A stretch of DNA of 62,828 nt from Isosphaera sp. (GTDB taxonomy: Bacteria > Planctomycetota > Planctomycetia > Gemmatales > Gemmataceae): the NCBI GenBank assembly GCA_013822345.1, contig PNKH01000036.1, positions 1 through 62,828 of the forward strand, given 5' to 3'. This document shows, piece by piece, positions 42,684-49,906 of this stretch. The notes under the pieces were generated by a model. The model did not search any database, had not been told where the DNA came from, and saw nothing but the letters and a program-made list of their open reading frames with translations. How positions within the stretch are numbered: the stretch's first letter is position 1; every line of letters begins with the position of its first letter. The translations under genes and the position numbers were made by a program.

Positions 42684-43757
42684 ATGTTGACCGCCGAAGG
42701 CTGCCGGGCCCGCCGGCAGCGCCTGCTCGACCGGCTCAAGCCGTCGCACCCGCTGGTGCTGGCGGACCCGCTGAACCTGCGGTACTTCGCGAACTTCGTC
42801 GTCGACCCGGTGAGCCAGCACGCCGACTTCCCCGGGCTGCTCGTCGTCCGGCCGGACGGCCACGCGGCCCTGTTCCACGACGCGAAGACGGCGAAGTCGG
42901 TGGAACTGGCCCACGCGGACGAGCGGACCCCGGTGCCGTGGTACGCGGGGCAGGAGCCGGGGAAGGGGCCGCGGCGGACGGTGCTGCGGCCGGTGCTGGA
43001 GGCGAACGGCGGCCGCGTCCACGACGGCCTGGCCGACCCGCTCGCCCCGCAACTGTGGGATGTCGTGAGCGAGTTCCGGCGGCAGAAGGACCCGGACGAG
43101 GTGGAGCTGCTGAAGACGTGCATGCGGGCGGCGGACGCCGGCCACGCCTGGGCGCGGGCGAACGTCAAGCCCGGGATGACCGAGTTGGAGGCGTACGCGG
43201 GGACTGCGGCCGCGTGCTACGCCGCCCTCGGGCACTTCGCGGTGGTGTACGGCGACTTCACCGTCATCAACGGGACGAAGCGCGGCGGGCCGCCGACCCC
43301 GCACGTCCTGGCCAAGGGCGAGACGTTCATCCTCGACTACTCCGTGGTGGTGCAGGGGTATCGGAGCGACTTCACGAACACGCTGGTGGTCGGCGGCGAC
43401 CCGTCGGCGGAGCAGCGGCGGCTGTTCGGGCTGTGCGCGATGGCGATGGCGGCGGGGGAGGGGAAGTTGCGGGCCGGGGCGACGTGCCAGGCCGTGTACG
43501 ATGCGGTCCGCGGGGTGTTCGAGGCGGCCGGGGTGGCGGACCACTTCCCGCACCACGCCGGGCACGGGCTGGGGATCTCCCACCCGGAAGCCCCGTTCCT
43601 CGTCCGCCACTCGACCGAGACGCTCGTCGCCGGGGACGTGGTCACGCTGGAGCCGGGGCTGTACGTCGGGGACAGCGGCGTTCGGATCGAGCACAACTAC
43701 CTGATCACGGACGCCGGGTACGAGCGGCTCAGCAACCACGTCATCTCGCTGACGTGA
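42684..43757 (+). CDS. M24 family metallopeptidase (Xaa-Pro peptidase-like)
   Basis: A 357-aa cytoplasmic peptidase. An N-terminal creatinase-like domain (1-145) precedes the pita-bread catalytic domain. All five dinuclear metal ligands are present: Asp218, Asp229, His294 (HHAGHGLG), Glu323 (LEPG) and Glu336 (IEHNY). The family includes Xaa-Pro dipeptidases and aminopeptidase P, which cut X-Pro bonds; exact specificity is not readable. It is the third gene of the permease-PhyH-M24 operon. Confidence 0.9.
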   Translation: MLTAEGCRARRQRLLDRLKPSHPLVLADPLNLRYFANFVVDPVSQHADFPGLLVVRPDGHAALFHDAKTAKSVELAHADERTPVPWYAGQEPGKGPRRTVLRPVLEANGGRVHDGLADPLAPQLWDVVSEFRRQKDPDEVELLKTCMRAADAGHAWARANVKPGMTELEAYAGTAAACYAALGHFAVVYGDFTVINGTKRGGPPTPHVLAKGETFILDYSVVVQGYRSDFTNTLVVGGDPSAEQRRLFGLCAMAMAAGEGKLRAGATCQAVYDAVRGVFEAAGVADHFPHHAGHGLGISHPEAPFLVRHSTETLVAGDVVTLEPGLYVGDSGVRIEHNYLITDAGYERLSNHVISLT

Positions 43758-43765
43758 GGCCCGGG

Positions 43766-43858
43766 GTAGGGTGGGCCGAGGTCCGCTTCGGACCGAGTCC
43801 CACCTTCTGCGGGGCGTGGTGGGACTCGCCGGCGAGGCGCCGGCTCGGCCCACCCTAC
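43766..43858. repeat. Composite palindrome in the M24-DUF1080 gap
   Basis: Outer arms gtagggtgggccgag (43766-43780) and ctcggcccaccctac (43844-43858), middle arms cgagtcccacc (43794-43804)/ggtgggactcg (43818-43828), and two small hairpins between them. The arms match the element at 24187-24281, but the inner hairpins differ. The DUF1080 stop codon lies in the right outer arm. Confidence 0.93.
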
Positions 43859-44517
43859 TTCAGCGGCTTGAGCACGATGTCCTTGAACTCGACCGGGGCG
43901 CCCTCGGACTGCAGCGCGATCCGCCCCTTGGTCAGGTTCCCGTTCTTCCCCTCGTTCACCTTCACCCCGTTCACCACCAGCGTGATGTCGCCGCCCTTGC
44001 AGGTGATCTCGTACTCGTTCCACTCGCCCAGCTTCTTCTCCGGCGACTCCTTCGTCTCCATCCGGAAGTAGTGCCGGGCCTGCTTCGGGTCCTGACGCTT
44101 CGGGTCGACCTCCAGCTTCACGTCCGGCGGGGTGATGAGCCAGAAGTCGCCGGCCCGGCCGGAGAAGAGCTGGGCCTCGACCGACGTGGGCCACACCTTC
44201 TCGTCCTGGGCGTGGAGCAGCACCCCGCTGTTCCCGCCCTTGCCGTCGGCCGGGAACCGCCACTTCAGCTTCAGCACGTAGTCGCCGTACGCCTTCTCGG
44301 TGACGACGCACCCGTTCGGCTTGCCGGTGCAGCGGAGGACGCCGTCGGCGACGGACCACGTGTCCTTCGGGTCGGCCTTCTTCCCGTCCTTGTCCGCCTT
44401 GACGAGGAACGTCCACCCGGCGGTGGACTTCCCGTCGAACAGCGGGGTGAAGTCGGAGTCGGCGGCCGGGGCGGGCGCGACGAGCGCGACGCCGGCGAGC
44501 AGGAGAGCGGAGCGCAT
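43855..44517 (-). CDS. DUF1080 (3-keto-disaccharide hydrolase-like) secreted protein
   Basis: A 220-aa exported protein with a signal peptide of about 18 residues (MRSALLLAGVALVAPAPA). The rest is one DUF1080 jelly-roll domain: FTPLFDGKSTAGW at the start, YVLKLKWRFP, NSGVLLHAQ, WNEYEITCKGGDITLVVNG and GRIALQSEGAPVEFKDI at the end. The family includes 3-keto-glycoside hydrolases and concanavalin-like sugar-binding proteins. The gene lies 20 nt downstream of a DUF1501 gene, so the two are probably cotranscribed. Confidence 0.92.
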   Translation of the reverse strand: MRSALLLAGVALVAPAPAADSDFTPLFDGKSTAGWTFLVKADKDGKKADPKDTWSVADGVLRCTGKPNGCVVTEKAYGDYVLKLKWRFPADGKGGNSGVLLHAQDEKVWPTSVEAQLFSGRAGDFWLITPPDVKLEVDPKRQDPKQARHYFRMETKESPEKKLGEWNEYEITCKGGDITLVVNGVKVNEGKNGNLTKGRIALQSEGAPVEFKDIVLKPLK

Positions 44518-44537
44518 GGGGACCTCGGTCCGGGGGG

Positions 44538-45911
44538 TCAGCCGAACAGCTTCGTGACCGGGTGACCCGTGGTCACCCGGTACGGCCGGTCGGTGGCGTC
44601 GGTGTAGTGGGCGTCGGCCGGGACGCCCAGCGCGTGGAACAGCGTCGCGGCCAGGTCGCCGGGGGTGGTCGGGTCGGCCTGCGGGTACGCGGCGTGCCGG
44701 TCCGACGACCCGACCACCGCCCCGGCCGCCACCCCCGCCCCGGCGAGCACCACCGAGTAGCACGCGGCCCAGTGCTTCCGCCCCGGCGACGTACCCTCGA
44801 AGTTCTTCTCCAGCGCCACCAGCGGCGCCCGCCCGAACTCGCCCATCACCACCACCAGCGTCGTGTCGAGCAGCCCGCGCTGGGCGAGGTCCTCGAGCAG
44901 CCCCGACAGGCTGTGGTCGAACCGCGGCAGCAGGTGCGTCCGCATCGCGTCGAAGATGTCGTTGTGGGTGTCCCACCCGTAGGCGTCGGTGTCGTCCGGG
45001 GCGTCGTCCTGCCCGCGGATGCCGTGGTTGAAGAACACCGTCACCCACGGGACGCCGGCCTCCACCAGCCGCCGGGCCATCAGGCACGCCTGCCCGGACC
45101 GGTGCCGCCCGTACCGGTCGCGGACCCGCTCCGGCTCCCGGCCGAGGTCGAGGGCGGTGCGGACGTGCGGGGCGTTCACCAGGTCGAACGCCCGCCGGGC
45201 GAGCGGGTCGGCGACCGCGGCCGGGTCGAGGGTGCCGAGCAACCCCTTGCGGGCCGCGAGGCGGTCGGGCGGCACGTCGGCGGGGAGGTCGAGGGTGTCG
45301 AGCAGCCGGCCGGCCTGGAGGACGTTCCCGAGTTCCGCCGGCTCGTACGCCCGGCCGAGGAACCCGCCGTACTGCCCGGGCGACTCTTCCCTCGGGGCGA
45401 GGAGCGGGCCGTTGACGTGGACGGCGGTGTGCGGAAAGTTCTTGGCCGGGCGGTGGCGCGTCAGCACCGCCCCGAGGGCGGGGAAGTCGGTCGGCCGGGG
45501 CGGCGGGTTGGACGACTTCCGCGGGTGGAACTGGCCGGTCAGGGCGAGGTAGCACGCCGACCCGTGGTCGAGGTCGTCGTGGGTCATCGACCGGAGTACC
45601 GCGTACCGGCCGGCGAGGGCGGCGAGGCGCGGCAGGTGCTCGCAGACGCGCAACCCGGGGACGGCGGTCTGGGTGGTGGCGAACGCCCCACGGACCTCCT
45701 CCGGGGCGGCCGGCTTCGGGTCCCAGGTGTCGAGCTGGCTCTGCCCGCCGCTGGTGAACACGACCACCACCGACTTCGCCCGCCCGAACCCGGCCCCGCG
45801 CCCGACCGCCGGCGCCCCGCGGACCGCCCCGGCGCCGAACAGCACGGGGACGCCGATCCGGAGCCAGTCGCGGCGGGTGGGGAGGCCGGCGGTGCGGGTG
45901 GTTCCGGGCAT
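44538..45911 (-). CDS. DUF1501 family exported protein
   Basis: 457 aa when started at ATG 45911 (MPGTTRTAGL), which places a Tat-like TRRDWLRIG after a short N-terminus; an ATG 12 codons upstream is the alternative. The family stretches KSVVVVFTSGGQSQLDTWDPK, VLRSMTHDDLDHGSACYLALTG, GYD/HNDIFD-like GWDTHNDIFD and VVVMGEFGRAP are present. It is distinct in sequence from the DUF1501 protein at 35605. It pairs with a DUF1080 gene 20 nt downstream, suggesting a joint extracytoplasmic function on a carbohydrate or sulfated/phosphorylated substrate; this is inference. Confidence 0.92.
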   Translation of the reverse strand: MPGTTRTAGLPTRRDWLRIGVPVLFGAGAVRGAPAVGRGAGFGRAKSVVVVFTSGGQSQLDTWDPKPAAPEEVRGAFATTQTAVPGLRVCEHLPRLAALAGRYAVLRSMTHDDLDHGSACYLALTGQFHPRKSSNPPPRPTDFPALGAVLTRHRPAKNFPHTAVHVNGPLLAPREESPGQYGGFLGRAYEPAELGNVLQAGRLLDTLDLPADVPPDRLAARKGLLGTLDPAAVADPLARRAFDLVNAPHVRTALDLGREPERVRDRYGRHRSGQACLMARRLVEAGVPWVTVFFNHGIRGQDDAPDDTDAYGWDTHNDIFDAMRTHLLPRFDHSLSGLLEDLAQRGLLDTTLVVVMGEFGRAPLVALEKNFEGTSPGRKHWAACYSVVLAGAGVAAGAVVGSSDRHAAYPQADPTTPGDLAATLFHALGVPADAHYTDATDRPYRVTTGHPVTKLFG

Positions 45912-45970
45912 CAATCCCGTTATCCCCGGCGGTCGGGCGGCGGGCAAGGGGTTTCCGGCCGGCGGGCCCT

Positions 45971-45976
45971 TATAAT
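45971..45976 (+). promoter_or_regulatory. Consensus -10 immediately before tyrA, near-leaderless
   Basis: A perfect TATAAT ends 6 nt before the tyrA ATG at 45983. Transcription from it would start at about the A of the start codon, giving a leaderless mRNA. The -35 region is poor. Confidence 0.4.
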
Positions 45977-45982
45977 CACCCC

Positions 45983-46831
45983 ATGCGCTGGGACCAGGTG
46001 ACCGTGGTCGGGGTCGGGCTGATCGGCGGGTCCGTCGGGATGGCGGCCCGGGCGCGGCGGGTCGCCGGGCGGGTGGTCGGGGTCGGCCGCGACCACCGCA
46101 CCCTAGCTCGGGCGGTCGAACTCGGGGCGATCGACGCGGCCACGACCGACCTCGCCGACGGGGTGAAGGACGCCGACCTCGTCGTCGTCTGCACCCCGGT
46201 CGACCGGATCGCCGAGACCGTCCTCGCCGCCGCCGCGCGCTGCCGCCCCGGGACGATCTTCACCGACGCCGGGAGCACGAAGGGGAACGTGGTCGAGGGC
46301 GTGGGCGGGAAACTGCCGGCCGGTGTCCACTTCGTTCCCGCCCACCCGATCGCCGGGTCTGAGAAGGCCGGGGTCGAACACGCCACCGCCGACCTGTTCG
46401 ACGGCCGGGTGACGGTCGTCACCGAGATGTACGGCGGGGTGGCCCCGGACGCCCGGGCCCGTGTCGAGGGGTTCTGGCGGGCGCTCGGGTCGCGGGTCGT
46501 GTACATGATGTCGCCGGGGGACCACGACCGGGCCCTCGCGGTCACCAGCCACCTGCCGCACGCCGTGGCGGCCGCGCTGGCCGACATCGTCCCGCCCGAC
46601 TGGCTCACGGTCGCCGGGCCCGGGTTCCGAGACGCCACCCGGATCGCCGCCGGCGACCCCGGCCTGTGGGCCGCGATCTTCCTGGCCAACCGGGTCCCGG
46701 TCCTGTCGGCGGTGAACGCCTTCCGGGACAAGCTCGCCGAGTTCTACCAACTGCTGGACGCCGGGGACGGGGCGGGTCTCGTCGCCTGGCTGGCCGAGGC
46801 GAAGAGGGGGCGCGATGCTCTGGGACGTTGA
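45983..46831 (+). CDS. tyrA: Prephenate/arogenate dehydrogenase
   Basis: A 282-aa NAD(P)-dependent enzyme of tyrosine synthesis that oxidatively decarboxylates prephenate (or arogenate). The Rossmann motif VVGVGLIGGSVGMAAR starts at residue 8, and TDAGSTKGNV, PAHPIAGSEKAG (catalytic His) and VTSHLPHAVA complete the family pattern. No chorismate mutase domain is fused. The gene overlaps purL by 17 nt, which joins amino acid and purine synthesis in one transcript. Confidence 0.93.
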   Translation: MRWDQVTVVGVGLIGGSVGMAARARRVAGRVVGVGRDHRTLARAVELGAIDAATTDLADGVKDADLVVVCTPVDRIAETVLAAAARCRPGTIFTDAGSTKGNVVEGVGGKLPAGVHFVPAHPIAGSEKAGVEHATADLFDGRVTVVTEMYGGVAPDARARVEGFWRALGSRVVYMMSPGDHDRALAVTSHLPHAVAAALADIVPPDWLTVAGPGFRDATRIAAGDPGLWAAIFLANRVPVLSAVNAFRDKLAEFYQLLDAGDGAGLVAWLAEAKRGRDALGR

Positions 46832-49724
46832 GGTCCGCCCGCTCGGCCGGGACGCCGAGCGGGAGCGGGTGTGCGACGAGTTCGACCTGCTCACCCACGC
46901 CGCCCGCGGCGGCGACCTCGTCACCGCCTCCGCCCGCGGGTTCCTCCTCGAAGGCGACCTCTCCCCCGCCCACCTCGACCGGCTGCTGTCTGAGGTGCTG
47001 ATCGACCCGCTGGTGGAGGCCGGCACCGCCGCCCCGCCCGCCGACCGGCCCGGCCACTCCTACACCGTCCTGCCGAAGCCCGGGGTGACCGATCCGGTCG
47101 CCCAGACCGTCCTCGACGCCGCCCGGATGCTCGGCATCCCGGTGGCCGCCGCCCGCACGTTCCGCCGGTACTTCGGCCCGCCGGAGGCGTCGTCGCCGGA
47201 CCGCGACGTGCTGTTCCGCCGGGTGCTGGCGAACGACGCGGTCGAGCAGGTCGTCGTCGGGCCGGTCCGGGCCGACCACCTCGGCGTCGGCTCGGCGTAC
47301 ACGTTCAAGCTCGTCACCGTCCCACTCGCGGCGCTCGACGACGCCGGCCTGGTCAAGCTCAGCAAGGACGGCCTCCTCGCGCTGACGCTCGACGAGATGC
47401 GGGCGGTCCAGGCCCACTTCCGCGGCCTCGGCCGGGAGCCGACCGACTGCGAGCTGGAGACGATCGCCCAGACGTGGTCCGAGCACTGCTCGCACAAGAC
47501 GCTCAAGGGCACCATCACCCTCCACGACCGCACGACCGGCGCGACGCGGACCTACCAGAACCTGCTGAAGGAGACCGTCTTCGCGGCGACGGAGACGATC
47601 CGCGCGCGGCTCGGGGCCGACGACTGGTGCGTGAGCGTGTTCGCGGACAACGCCGGGGTGGTGAAGTTCGACGCCGACCACCACCTGTGCTTCAAGGTCG
47701 AGACGCACAACCACCCGTCGGCGATCGAGCCGTACGGCGGGGCGAACACCGGCCTCGGCGGCGTCATCCGCGACGTGCTCGGGACCGGCCTCGGGGCCAA
47801 ACCGATCTGCAACACCGACGTGTTCTGCTTCGCCCCGCCGGACTTCGACCCGGGGCGGCTGCCGCAGGGCGTCTTGCACCCGCGGCGGGTGATGCAGGGG
47901 GTCGTCGCCGGCGTCCGCGACTACGGCAACCGCATGGGCATCCCGACGGTGAACGGGGCGGTCCTGTTCGACGAGCGTTACCTGGCGAACCCGCTCGTCT
48001 TCTGCGGCACGGTCGGGCTGCTGCCCGCCGACAAGGCGTTCAAGCGGGTGAACCCCGGCGACCTGGTCGTGGCCGTCGGCGGGCGGACCGGGCGGGACGG
48101 CGTCCACGGGGCGACGTTCTCCAGCCTGGAACTGACACACGAGTCGGAGACGGTCAGCGGCGGGGCGGTGCAGATCGGCGACGCGATCACCGAGAAGAAG
48201 GTTGCCGACGTGCTCCTGCAGGCCCGCGACCGCGGGCTGTTCACCGCCGTCACCGACTGCGGGGCCGGCGGGTTCTCGTCCGCCGTCGGCGAGATGGGGG
48301 CCGACCTCGGGGCGACGGTCGAACTCGCGAACGCCCCGCTGAAGTACGCCGGGCTGACCTACACCGAGATCTGGATCAGCGAGTCGCAGGAGCGGATGGT
48401 GCTCTCCGTGCCGCCCGCGAAGTGGCCGGAGCTGCGGGCGCTGTGCGAGGCGGAGGACGTGGAGGCGGTCGCCCTCGGGACGTTCGAGCCGACCGGGCGG
48501 CTGAGGCTCGCGTACCACGGGAACGTGGTCGCCGATCTCGACATGCACTTCCTGCACGAGGGGCGGCCGCAGGTCGTGCGGGAGGCGGAGTGGGGTGCCG
48601 GGCGAACCGCGACCGTCAGGGAGCGGGTGTCCCCCGAACACCCGCTCCCTGACGGTCGCGGTTCGCCCGACCCGACCTCCGCACTCCTCGCCATCCTCGC
48701 CGCGCCCACCGTCTGCTCGAAGGAGTGGGTGATCCGCCAGTACGACCACGAGGTGCAGGGCGGGAGCGTGGTCAAGCCGCTGGTCGGGGTCGCCAACGAC
48801 GGGCCGTCGGACGCGGCCGTCGTGATGCCGGTACTCGGGTCGTGGGCCGGGGCGGCGGTCGGGTGCGGGATCAACCCGCGGTACGCCGACCTCGACCCGT
48901 ACCACATGGCCGCGGCCGCGATCGACGAGGCGGTCCGGAACGTCGTCGCCGTCGGGGCCGACCCGAAGCGGGTCGCCATCCTCGACAACTTCTGCTGGGG
49001 GAACGTCAACGACCCGGCGGTGCTCGGGGCGCTGGTCCGGACCGCCGAGGCGTGCCGGGACGTGGCGGTGGCGTTCGGGACGCCGTTCGTCAGCGGCAAG
49101 GACAGCCTGAACAACACCTACGCCGGCAAGGACGGGAAGCGGCTCGACATCCCGCACACGCTGCTGGTGTCCGCCCTCGGCCACGTCCCGGACGTGCGGA
49201 AGTGCGTTACGATGGACCTGAAGGCGGCCGGCAACCACCTCTACCTGGTCGGGGCGACGCGGGACGAGCTCGGCGGGTCGTACTACCACCTCGTGACGGG
49301 GCAGGGCGGAGGCCACGTCCCGACGGTCGATCTCGACATTGCCCCGCGCATCTTCGCCGCCGTCCACGCCGCGATCACCGGCGGACACGTCCGGGCGTGC
49401 CATGATCTGGGCGAGGGCGGGCTGGCGGTCGCGGCCGCGGAGATGGCGTTCGCCGGCGGGGTCGGGGCCGATCTTACCGACCTGTCCGGCGACCTGCCGG
49501 ACGAGGTGAAGCTGTTCAGCGAGACGCCGACGCGGTTCCTGGTCGAGGTGGAGCCCGGCCGGGCGGCGGCGTTCGAGGCGTGTTTCACGGGTCTGCCGCT
49601 GGCGAAGGTCGGGGTGACGGTCGCGGAGCCGCGGCTGCGGGTCGCCGGGGCCGGCGGCGAGTGGCTCGTGTGGGCGAAGCTGGCGGAGCTGAAGGAGGCG
49701 TGGCAGAAGCCCCTGCGGTGGTGA
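46815..49724 (+). CDS. purL: Phosphoribosylformylglycinamidine synthase PurL with in-frame palindromic insert
   Basis: A 969-aa purine-synthesis enzyme that converts FGAR to FGAM with ATP and glutamine-derived ammonia. Residues about 1-175 are PurS-like (two repeats), fused ahead of the synthetase. The core has the active-site stretch TWSEHCSHKTLKG, VETHNHPSAIEPYGGANTG, DCGAGGFSSAVGEMG and, in the second half, HDLGEGGLAVAAAEMAF. No glutaminase domain is present, so a separate PurQ is needed. Residues about 596-618 (GRTATVRERV to HPLPDGRGSP) are an in-frame palindrome insert between the two AIRS-like halves. The start overlaps tyrA. Confidence 0.94.
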   Translation: MLWDVEVRPLGRDAERERVCDEFDLLTHAARGGDLVTASARGFLLEGDLSPAHLDRLLSEVLIDPLVEAGTAAPPADRPGHSYTVLPKPGVTDPVAQTVLDAARMLGIPVAAARTFRRYFGPPEASSPDRDVLFRRVLANDAVEQVVVGPVRADHLGVGSAYTFKLVTVPLAALDDAGLVKLSKDGLLALTLDEMRAVQAHFRGLGREPTDCELETIAQTWSEHCSHKTLKGTITLHDRTTGATRTYQNLLKETVFAATETIRARLGADDWCVSVFADNAGVVKFDADHHLCFKVETHNHPSAIEPYGGANTGLGGVIRDVLGTGLGAKPICNTDVFCFAPPDFDPGRLPQGVLHPRRVMQGVVAGVRDYGNRMGIPTVNGAVLFDERYLANPLVFCGTVGLLPADKAFKRVNPGDLVVAVGGRTGRDGVHGATFSSLELTHESETVSGGAVQIGDAITEKKVADVLLQARDRGLFTAVTDCGAGGFSSAVGEMGADLGATVELANAPLKYAGLTYTEIWISESQERMVLSVPPAKWPELRALCEAEDVEAVALGTFEPTGRLRLAYHGNVVADLDMHFLHEGRPQVVREAEWGAGRTATVRERVSPEHPLPDGRGSPDPTSALLAILAAPTVCSKEWVIRQYDHEVQGGSVVKPLVGVANDGPSDAAVVMPVLGSWAGAAVGCGINPRYADLDPYHMAAAAIDEAVRNVVAVGADPKRVAILDNFCWGNVNDPAVLGALVRTAEACRDVAVAFGTPFVSGKDSLNNTYAGKDGKRLDIPHTLLVSALGHVPDVRKCVTMDLKAAGNHLYLVGATRDELGGSYYHLVTGQGGGHVPTVDLDIAPRIFAAVHAAITGGHVRACHDLGEGGLAVAAAEMAFAGGVGADLTDLSGDLPDEVKLFSETPTRFLVEVEPGRAAAFEACFTGLPLAKVGVTVAEPRLRVAGAGGEWLVWAKLAELKEAWQKPLRW
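48600..48668. repeat. 30-bp inverted repeat inserted in purL
   Basis: Arms at 48600-48629 and 48639-48668 with a 9-nt loop. The arms are identical base for base to those in queG (14784-14861); only the loop differs. Total 69 nt, keeping the frame. Confidence 0.95.
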
Positions 49725-49736
49725 CCAGCCCCGCTC

Positions 49737-49820
49737 GTTTAGCCGCGACCCGGAGTCCGCGGAGGGGAGCGCGGCGCAGACCCCGCGCTCCCCTCCGCGG
49801 ACTCCGGGTCGCGGCTAAAC
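49737..49820. repeat. 38-bp perfect inverted repeat after purL
   Basis: Arms at 49737-49774 and 49783-49820 with an 8-nt loop, ending gtttagccgcgac / gtcgcggctaaac. The same family as 54250-54332. It starts 12 nt after the purL stop and may end the tyrA-purL transcript. A TACAAT at 49834-49839 beyond it is a possible -10 of the next gene. Confidence 0.95.
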
Positions 49821-49906
49821 TTGGTTGCTCGACTACAATCCGCCCCGGCGCCGTGCGAATAATGGGTTCGGCGGGGTGCGCCCCGCCCCGTCCCCGGAGG
49901 GCCGCC

